Positions 32,683-40,856 of a stretch of DNA of 64,000 bases are shown here, piece by piece. How positions within the stretch are numbered: position 1 is the first letter of the stretch; the number at the start of each line of letters is the position of its first letter. Made by a program: the position numbers and the translations under genes. This DNA comes from DASXQK01 sp963724385 (GTDB lineage Bacteria > Pseudomonadota > Alphaproteobacteria > Dongiales > Dongiaceae), in contig CAVRUJ010000001.1 of the NCBI GenBank assembly GCA_963724385.1, positions 1,550,001 through 1,614,000 of the forward strand, written 5' to 3'. Below the pieces are notes generated by a model that made no database searches, was not told the DNA's origin, and worked only from the letters and a program-made list of their open reading frames with translations.

Positions 32683-33240
32683 CCGAATGCAAGCGAGTCA
32701 CTTGGACTTGATGACGAGTGCCATGCTTGCCTGCAACAGGATGGACTTGCTCACCCTTTGCTGCAAGGGGTGCAAGATCTGCAGTGAAGATAGGCCCCGA
32801 TGATCAGCGATGATTCTCCTCGGAGACTACTGAAACTCCTGTCGGCCACGGGTGTCCGATCCTGTACAGATGTAGATGTTGAGCAGTGAACGCTGCAACG
32901 GGTTTCTAGGCAGTTCTGTGCTGGCTGGCGTGAACGCTCAAGTAGTGTTGGCAACGTGCGGCGTTTGATCCAGATCAATGTTTGGGCGCATGGGCAGGAA
33001 GACATTGTCCTGCTATGAATTCAGCCGAAGGACGTAAAATGATCGGCGATTTGATGGCTCAATTCTGGATCCGAGAGGATGGCCCGTGGATCCACGTAGC
33101 GCTGACAAAGGCGAAAGCCAGGACGTGCTGGGGTATCACTTAGGCTGCATTGACGGCGTCTATTTCTTCTTGGAGAACCATATGATCCCGCCCCGGGGGT
33201 CTTCCGGCGAACTCAAGCTTATCGACGGAAGCTGGTCGAC
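32683..33240. other. Regulatory region upstream of the HD-GYP sensor gene
   Basis: About 550 bp without a recognisable gene. It holds the FNR/FixK box at 32966. A 34-codon frame starting at ATG 33039 (MIGDLMAQFW...) has a plausible ribosome site (gaaggacg) and might be a leader peptide, but it has no known relatives by eye. Confidence 0.45.
32966..32979. promoter_or_regulatory. FNR/FixK-type box
   Basis: TTGATCCAGATCAA is a perfect match to the FNR/Anr/FixK palindrome TTGAT-N4-ATCAA. It lies 262 bp upstream of the HD-GYP gene start and about 60 bp upstream of a short leader frame. A rightward promoter activated at low oxygen is the likely meaning; a leftward effect on the ABC gene (start 32655) is less likely given the distance. 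Confidence 0.75.
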
Positions 33241-34647
33241 GTGACCGATCGACAGGAAACCGAGGAGCTTCGTGGCCAGCTTGCGGCAATCGTCCGGTCC
33301 GCGCGCGTTGCAATCCTCGGCGCCGATGTCGATGGACTGATTACCGTCTGGAATCCGAGCGCCGAGCGGATGTTCGGCTACTTGGCGAACGAAGTCATCG
33401 GGCGTTCGACTGCAATCCTTGCGGCGCCAGGCCACGAGCGGGAGGTGAAGCTCGAATTAACTCCCCAACTCCTTAGTGGAAAAGACGTGACGAATTTCGA
33501 AACCGTCCACCAGCGCAAAGATGGCAGCAAGATCAACGTCTCGGTGACGCTGTCTCCCATCCACTCGCTCAAAGGCCGGCCAATTGGCGTCTCGGCCATT
33601 CTGATGGACATCAGCGACCGCAAGCGAGCCGAGCGGGCTTTGGAAAGGGCCCAACGTGCTCTTGAGACATTGGTGCGAGGCAATGAGGCCCTGGTCCGGG
33701 CCACCAGCGAAGGCGAGCTCCATGAGGCCATGTGCCGCTTGATAGTCGAGACCGGCGGCTACAGTGCCGCTTCTCTAAGTTGGTCCGAAGGCGACGTGCC
33801 GGGCATGCTTCGGCTCGTCGCCCATGCCGGCGGGACTCACTTTCTTGCCCAATCCGCCTGCCAGGGCCAGATCGACGTGGCACTCCGAAGCGGGCAGGCG
33901 CTGGTCGGTGTACTCTCCATCCAGTCCGACGCCCCGGAGGGCTTCGAACCGAAGGAGATGGCCCTGCTCGCTGAACTCGCCGATGACATTGCCTATGGCG
34001 TCACAGCGCTCAGGACACGAGCGGATCGGGCCGAGACCGCGGCCCGGCTCGGGCAAGCCATGGAGGACATGGTCCGGGTGCTCGCCAATGCCGTGGAGCA
34101 GCGTGACCCGTACACGGCAGGCCATCAGCAGCGTGTCGCCGAGATTGCCGACGCGATCGCGGCCAAACTAGGTCTGCCGGTCGAGCAGCGGCGCGGGCTA
34201 CATCTGGCCGCTCTCGTGCACGATGTAGGCAAGATCAGCGTCCCTGCCGAGATCCTGAGCCGGCCCGGCAAGCTGACCAAACTGCAGCTGGGCATGGTCC
34301 AAAGCCACGCTCAAGCAGGCTACGACATCCTGAAGAGCGCGGCCTTTCCCTGGCCCATCGCAGATATCATCCTGCAGCACCATGAGAGGCTCGACGGCTC
34401 CGGCTACCCCAACGGGCTCAAGGGCGCGCAGATCCTCTTCGAAGCGCGCATCCTCGCCGTGGCGGATGTGGTCGAGGCCATGAGCACGCACCGGCCCTAT
34501 AGAGCTGCTCTCGGCCTGGATGCTGCGATCGCCGAACTGCAAGCAGCGAAGGGGCGGCTGTATGAGCCGACCGTCGTCGAGGCCTGCATCCAGGTGATGG
34601 ATCCACGAAACCACGTTCCAGATGTGGCCCTTACTCAGTCTGCCTGA
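33241..34647 (+). CDS. PAS-GAF-HD-GYP protein, c-di-GMP phosphodiesterase
   Basis: 468 residues from a GTG start. An N-terminal PAS domain (ILGADVDGLITVWNPSAERM, about 15-125, ending in the PAC block LMDISDRKRAER), a degenerate GAF-like middle (about 150-260) and a C-terminal HD-GYP domain. Catalytic residues are complete: HD at 327-328 (LVHDVGKIS), HHE at 380-382 and GYP at 388-390 (LDGSGYPNG). It should hydrolyse c-di-GMP in response to a signal sensed by the PAS domain. The FNR-type box upstream suggests synthesis at low oxygen. No membrane segment. Confidence 0.9.
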   Translation: MTDRQETEELRGQLAAIVRSARVAILGADVDGLITVWNPSAERMFGYLANEVIGRSTAILAAPGHEREVKLELTPQLLSGKDVTNFETVHQRKDGSKINVSVTLSPIHSLKGRPIGVSAILMDISDRKRAERALERAQRALETLVRGNEALVRATSEGELHEAMCRLIVETGGYSAASLSWSEGDVPGMLRLVAHAGGTHFLAQSACQGQIDVALRSGQALVGVLSIQSDAPEGFEPKEMALLAELADDIAYGVTALRTRADRAETAARLGQAMEDMVRVLANAVEQRDPYTAGHQQRVAEIADAIAAKLGLPVEQRRGLHLAALVHDVGKISVPAEILSRPGKLTKLQLGMVQSHAQAGYDILKSAAFPWPIADIILQHHERLDGSGYPNGLKGAQILFEARILAVADVVEAMSTHRPYRAALGLDAAIAELQAAKGRLYEPTVVEACIQVMDPRNHVPDVALTQSA

Positions 34648-34967
34648 TCACTTCTCGACGAAAGCTGGAAGGTACGGTGGCCGAGGGCAACCGAGGCTAC
34701 TACCCGATCGCGCCAATCAAGAGAATAGGGTCGTGACACGAATGCTGACCTCCACCCCAGTCAGCATCATGAATCACAAATCACCGCCCCAGGGAATTCC
34801 CCTACCAATTCATAATTCCGGAATCATGCTCTAATTCCGCTTGAAGACCTTTCGCCGGCCCACTGCTGTCTGCTGCCGCGCTATTGACCCAATACACCCC
34901 TGTTTGGTGCCTGCTGCAACTTTAGCGAAGAACATGCGCAGCGCCGATGATTATTTCGACGCTCTTG
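34648..34967. other. Gene-free stretch between convergent genes
   Basis: About 320 bp, AT-richer than the surroundings. Several copies of aattcc/ggaatt occur at 34792-34840 (gggaattccc, aattcataattccggaat, aattccgc), an irregular set of short inverted repeats that could form the terminator region of the two convergent genes. No gene seen. Confidence 0.4.
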
Positions 34968-35657
34968 CTAGCGGGATTGGAGGGTCATGTTGCCGAGTTC
35001 GCGCAGTTGGGCCGCGAGGTCCGCGCTCTCAATCTGTAGAAGATTGGCGCGGAGTTCCGGCCTCCTCTCGATGAACTCCCCCAAGCGTTCCAGATTCCAC
35101 TTTGCAAGCCTTGCCGGACCGCGTGCCACCACGTCTGCCGGGTTCGCGAGACCGCTATAGGCATTGACATCCCCGATGAGTTGGCCAGGACGGAAGGCCA
35201 ATATGGTCTTGCCATCGAGTGTCGCCTCAACGTCGCCAGAGATGAGGACAATTGCTTCAGATATGTCCTGACCCTTCTTAAGGATTACCTCGCCTGGCGC
35301 GCAGGTAACCCAACGAGCAAGGCTGACCAGCTTCAGAAACTCACGCTTATCCACGGACCTGAAGACCAATTGGTAAAGTTCTTCCTCCTTGTCGTTAAGG
35401 ACCACCGGCCGCCTTTCGAATGCCAGGACTACAATTCGAACCCCATTTACGATGATAAAAGCCACTCCCCAAAAAAACGGCGGCCACAGTGGTGCCGGCT
35501 GAAAATAGTAATACGGCAAGATCACGCAATATGCGGCAACCGACAAGACGCGCAACTTGAGAACATCTCGGACCGAGAAGGCCAAAAGGAATACGAGATT
35601 CGAAAGATTAACCAGACCATTGAGGCCAAAGACCTGATTGATGAGGAAGTCTCTCAT
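34968..35657 (-). CDS. Membrane-anchored cyclic-nucleotide-binding domain protein
   Basis: The start at ATG 35657 (MRDFLINQVFG) is chosen because GGAG lies 7 bp upstream; 229 residues. Three hydrophobic helices fill residues 10-85 (LVNLSNLVFLLAFSV, VLSVAAYCVILPYYYF, PFFWGVAFIIVNGVRIVVLA), then a linker and a cNMP-binding beta-roll (APGEVILKKGQDISEAIVLI, LAFRPGQLIGDVNAYSG). The layout resembles bacterial Popeye-domain-like proteins. The phosphate-binding Arg of true cAMP sensors is not obvious, so the ligand is open. An IS3-family relic begins 43 bp upstream, so its native promoter may be lost. Confidence 0.75.
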   Translation of the reverse strand: MRDFLINQVFGLNGLVNLSNLVFLLAFSVRDVLKLRVLSVAAYCVILPYYYFQPAPLWPPFFWGVAFIIVNGVRIVVLAFERRPVVLNDKEEELYQLVFRSVDKREFLKLVSLARWVTCAPGEVILKKGQDISEAIVLISGDVEATLDGKTILAFRPGQLIGDVNAYSGLANPADVVARGPARLAKWNLERLGEFIERRPELRANLLQIESADLAAQLRELGNMTLQSR

Positions 35658-35699
35658 CGTAAGCTCCATTCCTTCGTTCGAGCTGACAGCCAGAGTAAG

Positions 35700-36060
35700 C
35701 CGTAAGTTGGCCGATGCCATGCTCCCCGAAGGCACCCCGGCCCACATCCGATCCGACAACGCCCTGAGATGGTCGCTTAGGTGCTACGGCAGTGGCTGGC
35801 AGGTCTCGGCACAAAGACCCTCTCCATCGGGCCCGGATCACCCTGGGAGAACGGCTACTGCGAGTCCTTCACCGGCAAGCGCAGGGACGAATTGCTCATT
35901 GGCGACATCTTCTACAGCCTAAGGGAGGCACAGGTGGTCATCGAACAATGGCTCGTCTACTACAACACTCGCCGCCCGCATTTGCGCTTGGCTATAGACC
36001 GCCCGCGCCGCTCACCATCGCGCCAGATCCACCCAATCGCGACCAGACCCCGAAGATGCA
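35700..36060 (+). mobile_element. IS3-family transposase relic with frameshifts
   Basis: Three frames in succession show RKLADAMLPEGTPAHIRSDN, then GSPWENGYCESFTGKRRDEL and VVIEQWLVYYNTRRPH, then LGYRPPAPLTIAP. These are the D-D-E region and C-terminus of an IS3-family OrfB. At least two frameshifts break it; the OrfA part and the 5' half of OrfB are missing. Inactive. Confidence 0.85.
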
Positions 36061-36143
36061 ACAATCTCTCACTCAGCCTGGTACAGAAAATCGGTCAGGC
36101 CAGGGTCCCTCGGGGATGGGCGATTCGATCGCCTGTACTTGCG

Positions 36144-39100
36144 TTATGCATGTGCCGCGACCTCCTCCGGCTCCATTGGCGTCTTGCCCTCCGCAGGCTC
36201 CCGGATCCGGAACCAGGCGACATACAAGGCGGGTAGGAAGATCAGGGTCAGCACCGTCGCGACAGCCAGGCCGCCGATGATCGCGAATGCCATGGGTCCC
36301 CAGAAGACTGTCGGCGCGATCGGAATCATGCCGAGCGTGGCGGCGGACGCGGTGAGCAGGATCGGACGCGTCCGGTGGATCGCGGCGGTGATGACCGCAT
36401 CCCATGGATGCTGGCCCGCCGCTTTCTCATGCTCGATCTGGTCGATCAGGATGACGGAATTGCGCGCAATCATGCCGATCAGAGCCAGCACGCCCAGGAT
36501 GGCGACGAACCCGAGCGGGGCCTGCGCCACCAGCAAGGCCGCGACCACACCGATCACCCCAAGCGGCGCCACGCTCAGCACCAGGAACACGCGCTGGAAG
36601 CTCTGCATCTGGAACATCAGGATGGTCAGCATCAGTAGCAACATCAGCGGCAGAACCGCCTGCACGGACGCCTTGGCCTTGCCGCTCTCCTCCACCGATC
36701 CGCCCGTGGCAATGCGATAGCCGTTCGGCAGCGTCGCAGCGAGTTGATCGATCGCCGGCTGAACGGCCTGCGTCACCGTGGCAGGGAGGACGCCCTGCAC
36801 CGTATCGGCTTGCACTGTCAGGGTCGGGACCCGGTCCCGGCGCCAGACGATAGGATATTCCTGCATGTATTCGAACGTGGCGATCTGCCGCAGCGGCACG
36901 ACCTTTCCGTTGCGCAGTGGGATTTGCAGCGAGCGGATCGATTCAAGCGACGTCCGCTGTTCCTGCTCGGCGCGCATGACCACGTCGATCAGGTAGATGC
37001 TGTCCCGTACCTGCGTGACCGTGCTGCCGGACACGATGGCGTTCAGCGCATCCGATACGTCCTGCGAGCTGAGGCCGAGCTGCCGCGCCTGTTCCTGGTC
37101 GATCTGGATGCGCATGGTTCGCGCCGGCTCGACCCAATCGAAGTTGACGTTGCGCGCCAGCGGATTCGCCCCGATTCGCTCGGCAACCTGCATGGCGATA
37201 GCATGCACACGGGTCAGGTCAGGCCCGCTCACCCGGAACTTGACCGGCCAGCCGACCGGGGGGCCAAGCTCAAGCGGATAGACGCGGGCGACCACTCCGG
37301 GGAAGCGCACCGCGAGCGTCTCCTCCAGGCGCTTGCGCACCTGATCCCGCTCCTTCAGCCCCTTCGTCACCACGACCGTCTGGGCAAAGAAGTCGTTCGG
37401 CAGGGCGACGTCAAGCGGCAGATAGAAGCGGATGGCGCCCTGCCCGACATAGGTGGAGAACCGCACCACGTCCGGATCGGCGCCGACGATCTTATCGAAC
37501 GCTGCCGCCACGTCGCGCGTTGCGAGGATCGAGGCATTGTCCTGCAGCTTCAGATCGACTAGCAGTTCAGGCCGGTCGGATGACGGGAAGAATTGCTCGG
37601 GAATGAAACGAGTTCCATACAGCGCCACCCCGAACAGGCCGGCCGTGACCAGGATGGTGATCCATTTCGCCCGCATCGCCGCCAGCAGGCAGCGCCGGAA
37701 CAGGCGCATCGACGCGCCCAGTGCCTCGCCATGCGGATTCTTCGGCTTGCGCAGAAGTGCGATGCCCGCCACCGGCGCGCAAATGCCTGACACCACCCAA
37801 GACGCCAGCAGCGCCAACGCCACCACGGCGAACAACGAGAACGTGTACTCGCCTGCGTCGCTGCGTGCGAAGCCGACCGGCACGAACCCGGCGATCGTGA
37901 CCAGCGTGCCCGTCAGCCGCGGATAAGCCGTGGACTGATAGGCGAAGATCGCCGCCTGTTCCTTGGTATCGCCCCGTTCCAGCCGGAACACCATGCTCTC
38001 GATAGTGATCATCGCATCGTCTACGAGCAGGCCGAGTGCGATGATAAGCGCGCCAAGCGAGATACGCTGGAGGTCTATGGATAAGCCCGCCATGGCCGCA
38101 AACACGGTCGCGAGCACCAGCGGGATCGAGACCACGACGATCGCGCCCGCGCGCAGCCCGAGACTGACCATACTCACTACCAGGACGATGCCGATGGACT
38201 CCAACAACGCTTCCATGAAATCATTGATCGCATGCTCGACGGTATCGGGCTGGTTGGCGACCATCACCGGTTCGATGCCGATCGGCAGATTGGCCTTTAG
38301 CTCCTGCATTGCCTGTTGAATGTTGCGACCCAGCGCGAGCACGTCGCCGCCGTCGCGCATGGAAATCGACAGGCCGAGGCCAGGCTTGCCGTTGATGCGG
38401 AAAATCGGTTGCGGGGGATCGACATACCCGCGCCGGACCTCGGCGATGTCGGCCAGCCGCACGTTCCGGCCGCCCACGTCGAAGTTCATGGCGAGGATAT
38501 CTTTTTCGGATATGAAGGCGCCGCTGACCCGCAGCTTGATGCTTTCCTGGTCTGTGGTGATCACGCCGGAAGGCGCGACGGCGTTCTGTGCCCGCAACGC
38601 CGCCACAAGCGCCGAGGCATTGAGGCCGTAGCTGGCTAGCTTCGCGGGCGAGAACTCGATGTAGATGCGTTCGGGCTGGTCGCCGATCAGGTTCACCTTG
38701 GCAACATCTGGCACTTGCAGCAACTGCGACCGGATGTCCTCCACGTAGTCGCGCAGCTCGCGGGGCGTGAACCCATCCGCGGTGAACCCATAAACAATGC
38801 CGTAGGTGTCGGCGAATTCATCGTCTGAGACGGGCCCGATGACGCCCTGCGGCAGCGTCAGTTCGATGTCCTTGATCTTCTTGCGCACCTGGTACCAGGC
38901 ATCCGAAACCGCCTTCGGCCCGGTCGATCCCTTGAGGTACACGAAAACGGTCGATTGCCCCGCCTTGGTGTAGCTTTTCAGGTAATCGAGGTGTGGCGTC
39001 TCCTGAAGCTTGCGCTCGATGCGTTCGGTGACCTGTAGCATCGTGTCATCAAGTGTTGCGCCCGGCCATTCCGTGTGGACCACCATGGTCTTGATGGTGA

Positions 39101-39227
39101 AGGTCGGGTCCTCGTTGCGCCCGAGCCGCATGTAGGACGTGATGCCGATCACCACGAGCACCAGCATGAAGTAGTACACCAGCGGGCGGTGCGAGATCGC
39201 CCAGGCCGAAAGGTTGAAGCCCGTCAA
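36144..39227 (-). CDS. RND efflux permease
   Basis: 1027 residues, full length. Inner-membrane proton/drug antiporter of the AcrB superfamily. The first helix starts FNLSAWAISHRPLVYYFMLV. The proton-relay Asp pair is in LIIALGLLVDDAMITIESM, the hallmark of TM4. The hydrophilic porter and docking loops are complete, and the last helices are seen as VLTLIFLPALYVAWF. Sequence style (NEDPTFTIKTMVV, AGQSTVFVYLKG) fits the VexF/MexK-like branch rather than AcrB itself. It needs the adaptor encoded upstream in the same operon (ATGA overlap at 39224-39227); no outer-membrane channel gene is adjacent. Substrates unknown. Confidence 0.93.
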   Translation of the reverse strand: MTGFNLSAWAISHRPLVYYFMLVLVVIGITSYMRLGRNEDPTFTIKTMVVHTEWPGATLDDTMLQVTERIERKLQETPHLDYLKSYTKAGQSTVFVYLKGSTGPKAVSDAWYQVRKKIKDIELTLPQGVIGPVSDDEFADTYGIVYGFTADGFTPRELRDYVEDIRSQLLQVPDVAKVNLIGDQPERIYIEFSPAKLASYGLNASALVAALRAQNAVAPSGVITTDQESIKLRVSGAFISEKDILAMNFDVGGRNVRLADIAEVRRGYVDPPQPIFRINGKPGLGLSISMRDGGDVLALGRNIQQAMQELKANLPIGIEPVMVANQPDTVEHAINDFMEALLESIGIVLVVSMVSLGLRAGAIVVVSIPLVLATVFAAMAGLSIDLQRISLGALIIALGLLVDDAMITIESMVFRLERGDTKEQAAIFAYQSTAYPRLTGTLVTIAGFVPVGFARSDAGEYTFSLFAVVALALLASWVVSGICAPVAGIALLRKPKNPHGEALGASMRLFRRCLLAAMRAKWITILVTAGLFGVALYGTRFIPEQFFPSSDRPELLVDLKLQDNASILATRDVAAAFDKIVGADPDVVRFSTYVGQGAIRFYLPLDVALPNDFFAQTVVVTKGLKERDQVRKRLEETLAVRFPGVVARVYPLELGPPVGWPVKFRVSGPDLTRVHAIAMQVAERIGANPLARNVNFDWVEPARTMRIQIDQEQARQLGLSSQDVSDALNAIVSGSTVTQVRDSIYLIDVVMRAEQEQRTSLESIRSLQIPLRNGKVVPLRQIATFEYMQEYPIVWRRDRVPTLTVQADTVQGVLPATVTQAVQPAIDQLAATLPNGYRIATGGSVEESGKAKASVQAVLPLMLLLMLTILMFQMQSFQRVFLVLSVAPLGVIGVVAALLVAQAPLGFVAILGVLALIGMIARNSVILIDQIEHEKAAGQHPWDAVITAAIHRTRPILLTASAATLGMIPIAPTVFWGPMAFAIIGGLAVATVLTLIFLPALYVAWFRIREPAEGKTPMEPEEVAAHA

Positions 39228-40306
39228 GGCGCTGCTCCTTCGAGCCGGACTTTCTGACCGGGATGCAGCGCATGCACGCCGGCGGTGACAACCAGCTCGC
39301 CACCTGCAAGGCCGTCCGAGACGATGATGGTGGACGACCCGCCTTGCCGCACTGTGACCGCGCGCAACGAGACTTCCTGCGTCTTGGGATCGACCACCCA
39401 GACGGCCGGTTTGTTGTCCTCCGTGGTCAGTGCGGTGGCCGGAAGTTCGATGCCGCTTTCCGGCGGCAGACGCGCCTGCCCGGAGACTGTCGAGCCCAGC
39501 CGCATGGACTCAGGCGGTTGATCCAGAGCGAGCTTGACCCGGAAGCTTCGGGTCACCGGATCCGCCTGCGGTGACACTTCCCGAACGTGCCCGGTCGTCT
39601 GGATCTTGGGATCGTCGGTCAGTGCGATGGTGACAGTCACGTCCGGCTTTAGCCGGCGCATCAGGTCATCGGGAACGTCGAAGACCGCGTCGACCCCGTT
39701 ATGTTGCGCGACCGTCACGATCATCTGGCCGGCCCGTACCACCTCGCCGGCCTCGGCGCCGGTCGCGGTCACCACACCAGCCGCATCTGCCACCAAGTGG
39801 GTGTAGCCGAGCTGGTCCTTAGCGGTATGAAGCACGGCCGATGCCGCATCGACCGATGCCTTCGCGGTCTGAAACGTCTTGTAGGCGGCATCATACGCGA
39901 CCCGGGTGGACCAGCCCTGGCTGACCAGCGATTGTTGGCGCGCCAGGTTGTTGGTAGCCTCTTGAAGCGAGGCCTGCGCGGCGGAAAGCGCGGCCTGCGC
40001 CGTCCGCACGCCGTCCTGCTGCGGTTGAGGGTCCAGTTCGGCTATGGGGTCGCCCGGCTGCAGCTCCTGGCCCACATTCACGCGGCGGACCATCATCCGG
40101 CCATCAATGCGGAAGGCGAGGTTTTCTTCGGTGCGTGCACTGATATGGCCGGTGAGCGTCACCACTTCGCCCTCCGTCTGCCGGGTGGCGAGGACGGTCC
40201 GGACAGGGCGGATCTCCGGAGGCGGAGGCGGTGTTTTTTCGCAGGCGCTGAGAAGAATCAGGCCAAGCCAAGCCAGCGCGATCAGGGGTTTCATTCGGGG
40301 CCTCAT
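39224..40306 (-). CDS. RND periplasmic adaptor (membrane fusion protein), lipoprotein
   Basis: 360 residues from ATG 40306 (a second ATG lies 12 bp in). A lipoprotein signal peptide is clear: MKPLIALAWLGLILLSAC, lipobox LSAC. Then barrel-sandwich/lipoyl halves around an alpha-hairpin (DPQPQQDGVRTAQAALSAAQ...), the beta-barrel (PDVTVTIALTDDPKI) and the membrane-proximal domain. It links the RND permease to an outer-membrane channel. The stop overlaps the permease ATG. No regulator of the TetR type is adjacent. Confidence 0.93.
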   Translation of the reverse strand: MRPRMKPLIALAWLGLILLSACEKTPPPPPEIRPVRTVLATRQTEGEVVTLTGHISARTEENLAFRIDGRMMVRRVNVGQELQPGDPIAELDPQPQQDGVRTAQAALSAAQASLQEATNNLARQQSLVSQGWSTRVAYDAAYKTFQTAKASVDAASAVLHTAKDQLGYTHLVADAAGVVTATGAEAGEVVRAGQMIVTVAQHNGVDAVFDVPDDLMRRLKPDVTVTIALTDDPKIQTTGHVREVSPQADPVTRSFRVKLALDQPPESMRLGSTVSGQARLPPESGIELPATALTTEDNKPAVWVVDPKTQEVSLRAVTVRQGGSSTIIVSDGLAGGELVVTAGVHALHPGQKVRLEGAAP

Positions 40307-40493
40307 GCTTGTTCGCGGGGCGCCGACGGAGGTTCTCCTGGAGCGCGCCATCGCAGGGCGTCGAACCAAACTGCCGGACGAGGAGCTCGGCGCCCGTCTG
40401 TGGGCCCAGCTCGCCGCCGATCGGGGGCTCGATCCGGTCGAAAGAGAGGTTCTGTCAATCTGTGACATGCTCGGTGGGACATGTCGCTCCTAA

Positions 40494-40856
40494 GGGCCAG
40501 CTGCACTGCCTCCAAGCGGTCGCGGTTTCCTTCTTGATTCTCAAGCACGGCCGGGCATCCAACATTGATCTGCGTCAAATCCGTTCCGAAGAACGAGGGC
40601 GACTAATCCGCGGCGATGAGGCGCTCTGCGACCGTGAGGGCCATCACCACCGTCCACGAGCCCTATTCGGGTAGCCGCGTCCAGTCGATCGCGTTCTTGC
40701 CTTCCTTGATCGATTGCTCGGCCGTGCCGCGCAACAGATTGACGGGAAAACATCAAAAAGCCCTCGCGTATCAAGGTCGTCTCACGAGATGGCATCGTCG
40801 ACGCTTATGATACGGAGCACGGCACTCCAGGCGGAGTAAAAATGGGTAAGTTCCGG
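40494..40856. other. Gene-free stretch with IS1380 relic
   Basis: About 360 bp; the only recognisable content is the short IS1380-family fragment listed separately. Confidence 0.5.
40663..40743 (-). mobile_element. IS1380-family transposase, C-terminal fragment
   Basis: The minus strand reads NLLRGTAEQSIKEGKNAI then DWTRLP and a stop, a short but characteristic block near the C-terminus of IS1380-family transposases. All else of the gene is lost here. An N-terminal fragment of the same family, on the same strand, lies at 46612-46905. Confidence 0.65.

Noticed and set aside
36144..39227. Several rightward frames of 60-270 codons inside the RND permease gene
   Set aside because: All are shadows of a full-length permease with intact proton-relay residues.
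40305..40493. Short rightward frame starting at the adaptor gene's start codon (VLLERAIAGRRTKLPDEELG)
   Set aside because: Looks somewhat protein-like, but it has no ribosome site, no recognised family, and begins on the CATG shared with the adaptor start; probably the end of a lost gene or chance.
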